From Spirochaetota bacterium (lineage in GTDB: Bacteria > Spirochaetota > Brachyspiria > Brachyspirales > JACRPF01), in NCBI GenBank assembly GCA_016214035.1, contig JACRPF010000004.1, forward strand, positions 304,503 through 368,502: 64,000 bases of DNA, given 5' to 3'. The notes beneath the pieces were generated by a model. The model searched no databases and was not told the origin of the DNA. It worked only from the letters and a program-made list of their open reading frames with translations. Both the position numbers and the translations under genes were made by a program. Positions 17,394 to 26,399 of the stretch are shown here, piece by piece (the stretch's first letter is position 1; every line of letters starts with the position of its first letter).

Positions 17394-18554
17394 ATGAAGG
17401 TAACCGATGTAAAAACATTTGCAGTCGACTGCTTCAGAACGAATTGGGTATTCGTAAAGGTATACACCGATGACGGCATTGACGGCGTCGGTGAAGCCAC
17501 GCTTGAATATAAGGAAAAGGCGCTCTTCGGCGCAATCGAGCATATCAAAGAATATCTTGTCGGTAAAGACCCGCTGACCATAGAGAAACACTGGCACGAC
17601 ATCTACCGTGACGCGTACTGGCGCGGCGGTGCAGTTCTCATGAGCGCACTCTCCGCCGTTGAGATGGCGCTCTGGGATATTCTCGGCAAGAAACTCGGTG
17701 TTCCGGTGTATCAGCTCCTTGGCGGCAAATACCATGACAAGGTCAGGATATATGTGAACGGCTGGTTTGCTGGCGCCAAAACGCCGGAGGAATTCGGTGA
17801 TAAGGCGAAAATAGCCGTACAGCGCGGCGTTACCGCGATGAAGTGGGACCCGTTCGGGAAGAGCTATCTCGATATTTCAAATCAGGACCTTGATACCGCA
17901 CTTCGCTGCATCGACGCGGTACGTAAAGCGGTCGGTCCGGCGGTGGATTTGTTAATTGAAGGACATGGCAGGTTCAACATACCCACCGGGATAAAAATCG
18001 CGCAGGAGATTGCCCCGTTCAAACCGATGTTCTTTGAAGAACCCACACCGCCCGACAATCTCGACGCGCTCAAAGCGGTGCGTGACAAATCGCCGGTTCC
18101 CATATCCGCAGGCGAACGGCTGTATACCCGCTGGGATTACAGGAACATGTTCGATAAAATGGCAGCCGATTACATACAGCCGGACATCAGTCATGCGGGC
18201 GGCATTATGGAACTTAAAAAAATAGCGGCGGAAGCGGAAAGCCGCTACATACCGTTCGCGCCGCATAACCCGTCGGGACCTGTGGCGAACGCGGCAACGC
18301 TGCAGCTTGCGGCAAGCTGCCCCAATTTCTGCATACTTGAGATAATGTACAGTGATGTGGATTACCGGAAAGACATCACCGACGAATCACTCGTGTATAA
18401 AGACGGCTACATTACTATCCCCGACAAACCCGGCCTCGGCATTGAGCTCAATGAAGAAGCGTGCCGTGCGCATCCGTATCAGACGCATACACTCCGGCAT
18501 TACACCGGAGCACTCACGAATATACGTCCCGCCAAATCCGAATTTTATTTTTAA
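17394..18554 (+). CDS. Galactonate dehydratase-like enolase-superfamily enzyme
   Basis: A 386-residue mandelate racemase/muconate lactonizing enzyme group protein, the length of DgoD. It would dehydrate an aldonic acid (probably galactonate or a related sugar acid) to the 2-keto-3-deoxy acid. Seen: the N-terminal capping domain, LGGKYHDKVRIYVNGW, the metal ligands and base in EGHGRF, FFEEPTPPDN and SAGERLYTRWD, and the second His base in FAPHNPSGP. The ATG at 17394 follows GGGAG at correct spacing; an upstream ATG (17310) lacks one. First gene of a three-gene catabolic operon with an SDR and a glycosidase, which supports a sugar-acid role. Confidence 0.85.
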   Translation: MKVTDVKTFAVDCFRTNWVFVKVYTDDGIDGVGEATLEYKEKALFGAIEHIKEYLVGKDPLTIEKHWHDIYRDAYWRGGAVLMSALSAVEMALWDILGKKLGVPVYQLLGGKYHDKVRIYVNGWFAGAKTPEEFGDKAKIAVQRGVTAMKWDPFGKSYLDISNQDLDTALRCIDAVRKAVGPAVDLLIEGHGRFNIPTGIKIAQEIAPFKPMFFEEPTPPDNLDALKAVRDKSPVPISAGERLYTRWDYRNMFDKMAADYIQPDISHAGGIMELKKIAAEAESRYIPFAPHNPSGPVANAATLQLAASCPNFCILEIMYSDVDYRKDITDESLVYKDGYITIPDKPGLGIELNEEACRAHPYQTHTLRHYTGALTNIRPAKSEFYF

Positions 18555-18574
18555 CATCTGACAGGAGCAGCATC

Positions 18575-19345
18575 ATGAACAGATCGGTTTTTGTAACCGG
18601 AGCCACGAACGGCACCGGATATGCAATCGCATCGCGGTTTGCGAAAGAAGGTTATGATGTATTCATCACCAGCCGTACAAAAGAAAATGCCGATGAAGCG
18701 GCGGCAAAGCTTCAGCGTGAATATCCGGGCATAAAGGCATTCGGTGTCGGTCTTGAAGTGTGCGGTGAGGAAAGGATAAAAGAAGTATTCGGCGACATCC
18801 GTGGCAAGGGTTATCTCCTCGACACTATCGTGTTCAATGCCGCGAATCTCGGCATCAAGCAGCTGACGCTCGAGGTTGACATAAAGGACTTTATCGATGT
18901 ATTCTACACAAACATCACTTGGAATTTCATGATGGCGCGGCAGGCGGCGCTGATGATGAAGGAAAAAGGCAAAGGATCGATAGTGTTCATCAACTCAAAT
19001 ACCGCATATCGTGCAATCCCCGACCGCGTGGCCTACTCCGCGTCAAAAAGCGGAGTGCTCGGCATGTCGCGGGCGCTTGCCGTCGACTTCGGGAAATACG
19101 GCATACGCTGCAACTGCGTGCTTCCCGGCATGATAAAAACCGAACGATGGGTAAACAATTACAATGACTGCAGAAACGCGATGTCGAACTACACACCCAT
19201 CGGTGATATCGCCGAGTTTGAAGACGTGGCGAATGCGGCGTGGTATTTCGGAAGCGACGAATCACGCAACACCACCGGCGCCGAACTTATCGTTGATGGC
19301 GGCAATGCGATACAGCTGTATCCGGTAAACATGCCGAAAAAATAA
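18575..19345 (+). CDS. Short-chain dehydrogenase/reductase
   Basis: A 256-residue classical SDR: cofactor motif TGATNGTGYAIA (TGxxxGxG with Asn and Thr variants), NAA in place of NAG (VFNAANLG), catalytic Ser in FINSNTAY and the YSASKSG active site. The C-terminal NTTGAELIVDGG is typical. The ATG at 18575 has AGGAGC ahead. Located between the dehydratase and glycosidase genes, it probably oxidises or reduces a sugar or sugar acid in the same pathway; substrate unknown. Confidence 0.88.
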   Translation: MNRSVFVTGATNGTGYAIASRFAKEGYDVFITSRTKENADEAAAKLQREYPGIKAFGVGLEVCGEERIKEVFGDIRGKGYLLDTIVFNAANLGIKQLTLEVDIKDFIDVFYTNITWNFMMARQAALMMKEKGKGSIVFINSNTAYRAIPDRVAYSASKSGVLGMSRALAVDFGKYGIRCNCVLPGMIKTERWVNNYNDCRNAMSNYTPIGDIAEFEDVANAAWYFGSDESRNTTGAELIVDGGNAIQLYPVNMPKK

Positions 19346-19374
19346 TTTGCGATATATTTAAAAGGAGCAGCAGC

Positions 19375-20790
19375 ATGGAACGACTCAAGAAGATAGGACA
19401 GATCAAGCCGAAAAGCGCGCGTGACATCAAAGAGTCAAAGCTCGGTATAGGATTTGAGAAACTTGACCGTGATGTTTTTGACCCACACAAGGCATACGAC
19501 AAAGTGGCCGCACTCGGCGTCAAATGGATCCGCATACAGTCGGGCTGGGCAAAAACGGAAAAAGAAAAAGGCATTTATGACTTCGCATGGCTTGATGACA
19601 TCGTGGATAATCTTATATCCCGCGGACTGAAACCGTGGATGTGCCTCTGCTACGGCAATGGAATATATGATGCCGATGCCGCAAAGGTGTTCGGCGCCGT
19701 AGGTTGTCCTCCGATTAAGACACCCGAACAGGTGAAAGCGTGGGACGCCTATGTCCGGGCTGTTGCAAAGCATTTCAAAGGCAGAATCGGGTATTATGAA
19801 GTGTGGAACGAACCCGACGGCATCTGGTGCTGGAAACACGGTGTCAACGCAACTGAACTCGGCAACTTTACGCTCGCAACGGCTAAAGCGCTCAAAGAGA
19901 CCGACGCAAGCCTCTATGTGATCGGCTGCGCCGTCTGCATCCGCAATCTGAAATATATGAACGAAGCGCTCAAAACCGGCATGGGTGAATATCTCGACGC
20001 GATCAGTTTTCATGAATATACACCCGATGAGCGGCAGGTTGCTGAACGCGTACGGGCCATGCGGTCGCTTGCGCATCTCTACAATCCCAGGCTCGAGATA
20101 ATACAGGGCGAATCCGGATCGCAGTCGCGCAGTGACGGGAACGGCGCGCTTAAGACCGGCGCATGGACGCCGAGGAAACAGGCGAAACAGCTTCTCAGGC
20201 ACGCGTTCGCCGACATCATCAGCGGCGTGAAATTCACATCATACTTTTCATGTATGGATATGATCGAAGCGCTCAACGGTGTCGCAGGTGATAAGGGCAG
20301 TTATCAGGACTACGGATATTTCGGAGTGCTGGCGGCAGACTTCGATGAGAACGGCTTTGCCACCGGTGAATATAAACCCAAACCCTCGTATTATGCACTG
20401 CAGGCGATGGCATCGGCATTCTCCGGCACCTACGAACAGGCCGAACTGCCGATACTGCATGCCCCGGCATATTCGAACCGCTACTTCACGATGGACCTTA
20501 AAGCCTGCATGATAACGGACGCGGGATTTAAAAAACCGAACGGCACATATGCATACGTATATTGGAATCCATCTGATCTGATGACAACCGAATTCGAAGC
20601 CACCGTATCGATGGAAGTTGCAGCACTTACCGAAAACATGAAGCTCGTCGATCTCTATGACGGCGCGGTGTATACCATCCCCGAATCGATGATTACAAAA
20701 GACGCATTCGGCTGTGTGAAGATCAATGCCCTGCCGATCAAAGATTATCCGATGATGCTCACCTTCGGCGATTTTATCGAGCTCGCATAG
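19375..20790 (+). CDS. Intracellular glycosidase, clan GH-A (GH39/GH5-like)
   Basis: A 471-residue TIM-barrel glycosidase without signal peptide. Acid/base Glu146 in YEVWNEPDG and nucleophile Glu246 in IIQGESGSQ give the roughly 100-residue spacing of GH-A enzymes; SFHEYTPDE between them fits GH39-like active sites. A small C-terminal beta domain follows. Its place after a sugar-acid dehydratase suggests it cleaves imported oligosaccharides, perhaps with uronic or galactose units. AAAGGAGC precedes the ATG. The gene converges on the secreted glycosidase at 20804. Confidence 0.83.
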   Translation: MERLKKIGQIKPKSARDIKESKLGIGFEKLDRDVFDPHKAYDKVAALGVKWIRIQSGWAKTEKEKGIYDFAWLDDIVDNLISRGLKPWMCLCYGNGIYDADAAKVFGAVGCPPIKTPEQVKAWDAYVRAVAKHFKGRIGYYEVWNEPDGIWCWKHGVNATELGNFTLATAKALKETDASLYVIGCAVCIRNLKYMNEALKTGMGEYLDAISFHEYTPDERQVAERVRAMRSLAHLYNPRLEIIQGESGSQSRSDGNGALKTGAWTPRKQAKQLLRHAFADIISGVKFTSYFSCMDMIEALNGVAGDKGSYQDYGYFGVLAADFDENGFATGEYKPKPSYYALQAMASAFSGTYEQAELPILHAPAYSNRYFTMDLKACMITDAGFKKPNGTYAYVYWNPSDLMTTEFEATVSMEVAALTENMKLVDLYDGAVYTIPESMITKDAFGCVKINALPIKDYPMMLTFGDFIELA

Positions 20791-20803
20791 GAGAAAAAGG
20801 CGA

Positions 20804-22843
20804 TTATTTTTTAACCGTGATGAACGCTATCGAATGCGGCGGAAGCGTCATCGATATTCCCGACGCTTTTATGGTGACAGGTAATGCCGACACGAAATCC
20901 TCCGCGCGCTCAAGCAGCGGATGCGCATTGGTGTCGCCGCTCGACAGGACTATGCCGTCCGCCGACGCCGCCGTGAAGTCTTTCAGCGTAATCTCGGCGG
21001 GGACGGTCTGTGTCCACGAGGCGTTCACCGCCATAAGCTGCATGGTGCCGCCGTCTTCAGTTATCGACGCCATGATCGGTGTAGCGGGCACCGACGGCAT
21101 ACGTTCGTCGCCGGCAGTATATTTCTTCGGGGTAAAGAACGGCGCGGTGCCGTTCATACCGAGCACCCAGTCGCCGAGACCGCGGTTGAAATAATAGTAA
21201 AGCCAGTAGATCATCGAACGCTTCTCGGGCGACTGATGGAACAGCACACCGAAGCCGGGTTCATTGTTGCCGGAATATGATTTCCACGACGCTGCGCCGC
21301 GCACCACATCCTCGCGGGCGTAATAGAGCAGCCTCACTGCCCGGTACAGTGTGCCGATGATGTTTGCATTGCGCTTCTCATAATCAGCCGCTTTGCCGCT
21401 TTTCGGCATCGAATGCAGTCCCCACTCGGAATCATACTGATATACATCGAGTCCGGGATTATAGGCGGCTATGAGCGCATTGTATCTTCGCGCGCTGTTG
21501 AGCTTCGACATATTTTCACCGAGAACGATCTCTTCAACATTATCAAGATCGCCGCCGCCGTACCAGTGCGGGCAGACGAAGTCGTAGCTCCCGCGCGCCG
21601 CATGGAGAAGATTATTGCCCCACTTCATGTGCGTTGGCGAGATTGACAATCCGATCTTCGCGTCCTTCTGCACCGCGCGTATGGCGGCGCTTACCGCTTT
21701 GATGTGCTCGGCATATATATCGGGGGTCGGAAACGCTTTTCCCGCCTTGGTATTACCCCACGCGCCCATCATGTACGTTTCATTGCCGATCTCCCAATAC
21801 TTGAACTTGTAACCCTTTGCAAGACAATACTTCACCGTGGCCGCCCATTCCTCCGGCGTAAACATGCTGTTCGCATGATAATCCTCAAGCTCGATGATCG
21901 TCGTTTCCTGCGGTATATTCACACGATCAAGGAAGTACACTATCTTATCCATGGATTCTTCGCGTGTCTTGAACGGTTCGTCCTGAATAACGCCGTAAAA
22001 CCGCGTGAGCGGCATTCTGAGCCCGCGCATCTCATCTTCCATCTTCGGCGTCATCGCGTATTCGCCGGTCTTCGAATACGGAAATCCCGTCCAGCGGCCG
22101 AGGCTCAGCATCGAAACACCGCCGACGAGTTTGTTCACCGGCCGTACGCGTTCTTTGGCATTCACCGTCACCGCGAATCTGTCGCCGGGCGTAAGCCGCA
22201 GCGGGATAGGATCATACGCGATGGTCGCGTCATTGACAAGCCCCGATGTGATGCCCGGTGTCTCAATGACAGATACATCATCAATCCACATCGTTTTCGG
22301 CGCGTTATAATTCGTTGTTATGAAAAAGCCCAGATACACATACTGCGCGGCATCACAGAAAAACTCAACGCTTTCATTGACCGTGAATTCATAACGCTTC
22401 CATTCGGCACCGGTTTCAAACCTGAACGACCCCACACCCGGACCGTCCACGAACGGATTCACCTTTTTGTATGAATACATCCCGAGTGTCGCGGCACCGG
22501 GCGAATCGGTGCGGGCCCAGAATGACACGGTGTAGCGCATGTTCTTTTTGGGACGAACGGCATTCTTATCCGGCGAGGTGACGACAAGGCCGAACCACGA
22601 TCCGGGATTTGCGGGACGGAATATCCGGAGCGACGCATTGCCGCCGTGCGGATTGACCGTATCACGCGTGACATTTGAGGCGATCTTTCCCTCGTTGGGG
22701 CCCCAGTGCGTCCACGTTGACGCCAGGTCGGCGATGGTAGTAAAATCGGTTTCAAAATCACCGTTTTGAATAAGGTTTTCGGCGGATCTTGCCGCCGCGG
22801 CGGTGATCAGTGTCAGAATCAGGCAGATGATCGCGTATTTCAT
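20804..22843 (-). CDS. Secreted glycoside hydrolase with N-terminal carbohydrate-binding domain (arabinofuranosidase/GH39-like)
   Basis: A 679-residue exported enzyme. Signal peptide at residues 1-20, a CBM4/9-like jelly-roll domain (about 21-190; NLIQNGDFE, HGGNASLRIF), then a clan GH-A barrel with acid/base Glu355 (YWEIGNETY) and nucleophile Glu473 (YQYDSEWGLHS), and a C-terminal beta domain. The start at 22843 is set by GGAGG 8 nt upstream, and the signal peptide begins there. It is divergent from an AraC regulator, with a TTGACA/TACAAT promoter between them, so AraC control is likely. The family is close to GH51 or GH39; the substrate is probably arabinan or xylan. Confidence 0.83.
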   Translation of the reverse strand: MKYAIICLILTLITAAAARSAENLIQNGDFETDFTTIADLASTWTHWGPNEGKIASNVTRDTVNPHGGNASLRIFRPANPGSWFGLVVTSPDKNAVRPKKNMRYTVSFWARTDSPGAATLGMYSYKKVNPFVDGPGVGSFRFETGAEWKRYEFTVNESVEFFCDAAQYVYLGFFITTNYNAPKTMWIDDVSVIETPGITSGLVNDATIAYDPIPLRLTPGDRFAVTVNAKERVRPVNKLVGGVSMLSLGRWTGFPYSKTGEYAMTPKMEDEMRGLRMPLTRFYGVIQDEPFKTREESMDKIVYFLDRVNIPQETTIIELEDYHANSMFTPEEWAATVKYCLAKGYKFKYWEIGNETYMMGAWGNTKAGKAFPTPDIYAEHIKAVSAAIRAVQKDAKIGLSISPTHMKWGNNLLHAARGSYDFVCPHWYGGGDLDNVEEIVLGENMSKLNSARRYNALIAAYNPGLDVYQYDSEWGLHSMPKSGKAADYEKRNANIIGTLYRAVRLLYYAREDVVRGAASWKSYSGNNEPGFGVLFHQSPEKRSMIYWLYYYFNRGLGDWVLGMNGTAPFFTPKKYTAGDERMPSVPATPIMASITEDGGTMQLMAVNASWTQTVPAEITLKDFTAASADGIVLSSGDTNAHPLLERAEDFVSALPVTIKASGISMTLPPHSIAFITVKK

Positions 22844-22871
22844 GGCGAAACCTCCGTACGGAACTGCATCC

Positions 22872-22901
22872 ATTGTACTGCAGTATCTTCATTCCTGTCA
22901 A
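22872..22901 (-). promoter_or_regulatory. Promoter of the secreted glycosidase gene
   Basis: Minus strand TTGACA (22901-22896), 18-bp spacer, TACAAT (22877-22872). The small palindrome TACTGCAGTA sits in the spacer. The long spacer is typical of activator-dependent promoters, and the divergent AraC gene is the obvious candidate. Confidence 0.6.
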
Positions 22902-22940
22902 TGGAGCATTCTACGAAAAGATGTAATTTTCTCCGCAACA

Positions 22941-22949
22941 TGATATTAT
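22941..22949 (+). promoter_or_regulatory. Extended -10 promoter element of the araC-type gene
   Basis: TGA followed by TATTAT (22944-22949). There is no clear -35 box, and the ATG at 22956 lies 6 nt downstream, so a leaderless message is predicted. Confidence 0.45.
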
Positions 22950-22955
22950 TAAGGC

Positions 22956-23834
22956 ATGGCCGCCGTACAATTCCACATCGATATCGATACGCTTTCTCCG
23001 GTCGTTGAAAATGCTGACCGCATCCGCTATCCGCACGGTATCAGCATCGGGCCGCGGATAATCGACGCATTTGAAATAGTACTCATCACCGAAGGCACGG
23101 GGACGGTGACGATACTCGACCATACTTTCACGTTCCAGCCGGGTGACCTGTTCATCATACCGCCCGGCATCCGGCACGCTTATCGCTCCGCGCAAGCGGT
23201 AACACATTACTACGTATATTTTCATCTGTCTCAGACCGAACGCAGACAGCGTGCATCGGCCCGACGCATCGCATCAGCTGTATCGTTCAGCGACATTTCG
23301 CTGAGCGCCACGCATGTATCAGACATCCCGTTCCGCATACCGGCGTTCCCCGCGGTAAAAACTGCTTTGTTTGAGGCGCTTGCCGCACGGCGTAAAAGCG
23401 CGGACCTGCGCTCGCTTGCTGCTGACACGCTGTCACTCAAACATCTGGCCGTCGAATTGCTCGCCGCCATTATCGAAACCGCCGCCGGAGGAGCCGCACA
23501 CGCCCGCGCGCGCTTCTCAAAATCCACCGCATATATCAGCGCGCATCTCGCCGAACCGATACGCATTGATGAGCTTGCGGCGCTCGAAGGGATTACCCCC
23601 AACTATTTCACCACGGAATTCAGCCGTCAGTTCGGCATGACGCCGGTAGAATATCTCTCACGCAAACGCGTTGCGCAGGCAAAAATGCTTCTTGCTGAAG
23701 ACATGCCGATACACGCCGTCGCAGCGCGCACCGGATTCCGCGACCAGTACTATTTTTCAAATGTGTTCAAGAAGTACACCGGCTCATCACCCCGACGCTT
23801 CAGAGCGGCGGCTGTTTCACGGGTTCCAGGGTAA
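22956..23834 (+). CDS. AraC-family transcriptional regulator
   Basis: A 292-residue regulator: N-terminal cupin sugar-sensing domain (about 1-140; FQPGDLFIIPPGIRHAY) and C-terminal double helix-turn-helix (about 190-290; IDELAALEGITPNYFTTEFSRQFG, then PIHAVAARTGFRDQYYFSNVFKKYTG). Divergent from the secreted glycosidase gene, with 112 bp between starts; it probably activates that gene, and possibly the facing dehydratase operon, on sensing a sugar. No Shine-Dalgarno sequence precedes the ATG. Confidence 0.92.
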   Translation: MAAVQFHIDIDTLSPVVENADRIRYPHGISIGPRIIDAFEIVLITEGTGTVTILDHTFTFQPGDLFIIPPGIRHAYRSAQAVTHYYVYFHLSQTERRQRASARRIASAVSFSDISLSATHVSDIPFRIPAFPAVKTALFEALAARRKSADLRSLAADTLSLKHLAVELLAAIIETAAGGAAHARARFSKSTAYISAHLAEPIRIDELAALEGITPNYFTTEFSRQFGMTPVEYLSRKRVAQAKMLLAEDMPIHAVAARTGFRDQYYFSNVFKKYTGSSPRRFRAAAVSRVPG

Positions 23835-23978
23835 ATGATGGATAGATGGATAAAAATGGATAGTAGTTTTCTTTTTCGTCGCATATCATTATTTATAGTT
23901 TAACGCAACCTATCCACCGCGTCAAGCCGCATGTGCGGCCGGTCCGCTGATGTGATTTTTGTCCGTATCAAGTAATTG

Positions 23979-24182
23979 TCAATACTTTGCCCTATTTACA
24001 CCTTCATCTACAATAGCGGGGCTGACAGGCGTGAGGAACAACTTTTCCCAAGGAACAATTTCATTCAGTTTTTCCAGCGGATCACCTTTCTGCGATATTT
24101 TATCCATACAGAACTCGTATTCAAATAGGTTGCGTGTACGTCTCGGCATTGCTAACTCCGACGAATTGATTACGTACGCCAT
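23979..24182 (-). pseudogene. IS5/IS1182-type transposase, N-terminal fragment
   Basis: A 67-codon frame. The segment MDKISQKGDPLEKLNEIVPW resembles the conserved N-terminus of IS5-group transposases, which continue for over 300 residues with a DDE domain. Here the match is lost after LFLT and the frame stops at 23979, so only a remnant remains. Base composition is more AT-rich than the flanks. TTGACA-16-TAAAAT stands just upstream and may be the old IS promoter. Confidence 0.55.
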
Positions 24183-24337
24183 ATTTTATTATCTGTATGC
24201 CGTTTGTCAATTGTTGACCGAATTTTTCGAGGTGCCCTTTAATAAAAATAAGAATATCATGCTTCCGAACAAGCGGCTGGATTAAATCAGCACGGCATTC
24301 ATCTTACTGCTTTTCAGTGAACGTGAACGGGAAGACC

Positions 24338-24454
24338 ATGATGATATACCTCGGCAAGGAGCGTCTTAAGGAGGCTCGTCGCCTGAGGAATAACTACCTA
24401 AAAGTATGGGGTATTATTGAAAAAATGAAAGCGACGAGCCTTAAGATATTGTAG
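24338..24454 (+). pseudogene. Short frame resembling the C-terminal part of an IS-associated protein (DUF6788-like)
   Basis: Thirty-eight codons reading MMIYLGKERLKEARRLRNNY and on to SLKIL. The in-frame codons before it read SVNVNGKT. The pattern (short beta hairpin, YLGK, then a helix of Glu/Arg/Lys) recalls small proteins associated with insertion sequences. This is recognition from memory and weak; it could equally be a chance frame. Confidence 0.25.
24365..24445. repeat. Imperfect inverted repeat in the mobile-element remnant
   Basis: The left arm CTTAAGGAGGCTCGTCGC (24365-24382) pairs with GCGACGAGCCTTAAG (24431-24445) around a 48-base loop, with one 3-base bulge. Possibly old element ends or a hairpin terminator lacking a T-run. 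Confidence 0.5.
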
Positions 24455-24530
24455 AAAACGGAGGTTAAAGATAGGCACATGAGAGAATAGATTAACGCCA
24501 TTGGGGCATACCCTGCTGTCCGTCTGGATA

Positions 24531-26030
24531 TTACCAGTTTTTCTTCACTACAGCATCGACATCGACGATGGAGTCGAGACCTTCAGGCTGCGGCAGAACG
24601 AAACGTATCTTCTGGATGCCGCCGTTCACATCCTTGGTGGCGCGGACGAATTTGCGTATCAGTATCGAATGCTCTATCGATACGCCGTCCTCGATGACCG
24701 ACCCGAATATATAGCTCGTTCCTTTGATGATGACTCCCCTGCCGACGGAGACCGGATGCTCGTCGCTGCCGGTGATGTTCACCGAGCTCTCGATGCGCGC
24801 ACCGTCTTTGATCGCAATATTCCCCTTGATGATATTGCCCCAGAGTATCTCCACCTTGTCGCCGATATTCATGGTCTGATTGTCATAGCACGACAGATGC
24901 ACGTTCGCCCATACGGTGACGCCGCGGCCGAAGACCACCGCGCCGTCCACGAAAACGTTTTTCTGCAGATGCATGCCGTAGTTTATCTTCACGCGCTTGC
25001 CCAAATGTACGCCTTTGCCGATGACGATATCGAGCGGTTCGCCTTTGGTGTCGAGCGCGAGTATCTGCGCAATCACCTCGTCGGCGATGAAGAAGTCCTC
25101 CTCGTCGTCGATGGTGACGATATCCTTTATCTTTTCATACACGCGTTCGCGCGCGATGTTATCCATCATCTTGAGCACGCTTTTATTATTGAAACCGAGC
25201 ACGACGGTGTTTTCCTTCGGCGACACGGCGCCCACGGTGAGTCCGTGCTGGTTGAATATTGCGATGAGGTCGGTGATGTAAAGTTCGTGCTGAACGTTAT
25301 TGCTTTTCAATTCGACGATATGCGACTGCAGATGCTCCATCGAAAACGCATACACGCCGGCGTTGAACTCGCGTATCGCAAGAAGTTCGTCTTTGGTGTA
25401 CGAGAACGTCTCACCGGCGAGCGTCACGCGGTAATCACCGGTGAGCGCCATGATATCCTTATATTCTTTAATCTCGATGACCTTGCCCGCATGCGCTGAT
25501 GCCTTGCCGTCGGCGGTGGTCTGTTTTGCACGGACAATGCGTCCGTAATAGTTCTCGTGAACCGGTCCCTCGAATATGCCGGTAAGCACCATCATATCGT
25601 TCTTCGAGGCTTTAAATGACGCGCTGAAATCAGAAAGCGCCGCCGGATAGACAAGCCCCATATCGCCGGGAAGCACATAGCAGTGTTTCGCATGCTTTGC
25701 GGTGACCGCCGCAAGCGCCACACGCACCGCATCGCCGGTACCGCGCTGTTCGGCCTGATACACGAACTGCGTCCGCTCGCGTTTACCGACGGCAACGGCG
25801 ACATCCTCGGCTTTCACGCCCACGACGATGACGATATTCGCGTTATTGAGCCCCCGTTCAGCGGCGGCGTGCACACGCTCAACGGTTGATACGCCCCATA
25901 TCTGATGCAGCATCTTCGACTGCTCGCTTTTAATGCGCTTCCCGTGTCCGGCCGCAAGCACGACGACCGCATTTTCCGACGCCTCCGCGAACGGCGAGTT
26001 CAATCCTGCAAGTATGTCGGTGATGGTCAT
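24531..26030 (-). CDS. GlmU-like sugar nucleotidyltransferase with left-handed beta-helix tail
   Basis: A 499-residue protein. Residues about 20-260 form a nucleotidyltransferase domain (VVVLAAGHGKRIKSEQSK, QRGTGDAV, PGDMGLVYP), like the UDP-GlcNAc pyrophosphorylase half of GlmU. From about 330 there are hexapeptide repeats (IGKGVHLGKRVKI, IGDKVEILWGNIIKGNIAI), but the acetyl-CoA-binding C-terminus of GlmU is not evident, and the tail ends in an extension (KIRFVLPQPEGLDS). It is therefore probably a UTP-sugar-1-phosphate uridylyltransferase, with acetyltransfer doubtful. The start overlaps the stop of the upstream small gene by 4 bp. Confidence 0.8.
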   Translation of the reverse strand: MTITDILAGLNSPFAEASENAVVVLAAGHGKRIKSEQSKMLHQIWGVSTVERVHAAAERGLNNANIVIVVGVKAEDVAVAVGKRERTQFVYQAEQRGTGDAVRVALAAVTAKHAKHCYVLPGDMGLVYPAALSDFSASFKASKNDMMVLTGIFEGPVHENYYGRIVRAKQTTADGKASAHAGKVIEIKEYKDIMALTGDYRVTLAGETFSYTKDELLAIREFNAGVYAFSMEHLQSHIVELKSNNVQHELYITDLIAIFNQHGLTVGAVSPKENTVVLGFNNKSVLKMMDNIARERVYEKIKDIVTIDDEEDFFIADEVIAQILALDTKGEPLDIVIGKGVHLGKRVKINYGMHLQKNVFVDGAVVFGRGVTVWANVHLSCYDNQTMNIGDKVEILWGNIIKGNIAIKDGARIESSVNITGSDEHPVSVGRGVIIKGTSYIFGSVIEDGVSIEHSILIRKFVRATKDVNGGIQKIRFVLPQPEGLDSIVDVDAVVKKNW

Positions 26031-26338
26031 CGTGGCTCTCCTGTTTTGTCCGTGGACTCGTCATCTGAACGGAGCATTTTTCTGAATGCGAATATCATAC
26101 GCTCAAATATCTCGTCGACTTTTTTGTTCGTCCGTTCGCTTTTCACGATAAAATAATACCGCAATGCGATGAGCGGCTGACGCTCTTCGTAAAAATAGTG
26201 ATCGCCGATCTTCTCGATACCCGATTTGTAACCGGCGGTAAGATAGCAGCGGTGTGCATCGATCATCTTTCCCTGGTTATAGAAATCATTGCCCTTTCGC
26301 ACGAGCGCGGCTTTTGTTGTTTCATCGAGGTCGGCCAT
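26027..26338 (-). CDS. Small conserved-looking protein of unknown function, coupled to the GlmU-like gene
   Basis: A 103-residue helical protein (NDFYNQGKMIDAHRCYLTAGYKSGIEKIGDHYFYEERQPLIALRYY, given in parts as DFYNQGKMIDAHRCYLTA and HYFYEERQPLIALRYY). Its arrangement suggests a single TPR-like repeat. ATG 26338 is chosen over 26368 because the latter would run back into a terminator stem; no strong Shine-Dalgarno sequence is seen. Its last codon overlaps the GlmU-like start (ATGA), so they are made together. Function not recognised. Confidence 0.55.
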   Translation of the reverse strand: MADLDETTKAALVRKGNDFYNQGKMIDAHRCYLTAGYKSGIEKIGDHYFYEERQPLIALRYYFIVKSERTNKKVDEIFERMIFAFRKMLRSDDESTDKTGEPR

Positions 26339-26353
26339 TGGATAAAAAACAGA

Positions 26354-26386
26354 AAAGCCCGCCGTCATTCAGCGACGGCGGGCTTT
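26354..26386 (-). terminator. Rho-independent terminator after the YHS-domain gene
   Basis: A 13-bp perfect stem (AAAGCCCGCCGTC/GACGGCGGGCTTT) with a 7-nt loop. On the minus strand it runs into TCTGTTTTTT, fitting termination of the gene ending at 26400. Confidence 0.85.
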
Positions 26387-26399
26387 CACTGTACTTCGG

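Larger units (their letters stand above)
23835..24530. other. Gene-poor, AT-richer region with mobile-element remnants
   Basis: About 700 bp between the AraC and GlmU-like genes. Contents: three close TGGATA(G/A) direct repeats (about 23837-23864), a transposase N-terminal fragment, a short reading frame at 24338-24454 and an imperfect inverted repeat (24365-24382 with 24431-24445). It looks like decayed insertion-sequence material. Confidence 0.55.

Noticed and set aside
24501..25499. Long open frame on the plus strand (332 codons)
   Set aside because: It lies wholly antisense to the GlmU-like gene, whose motifs are clear; its His/Asp/Arg-rich translation is typical of a reverse-strand shadow.
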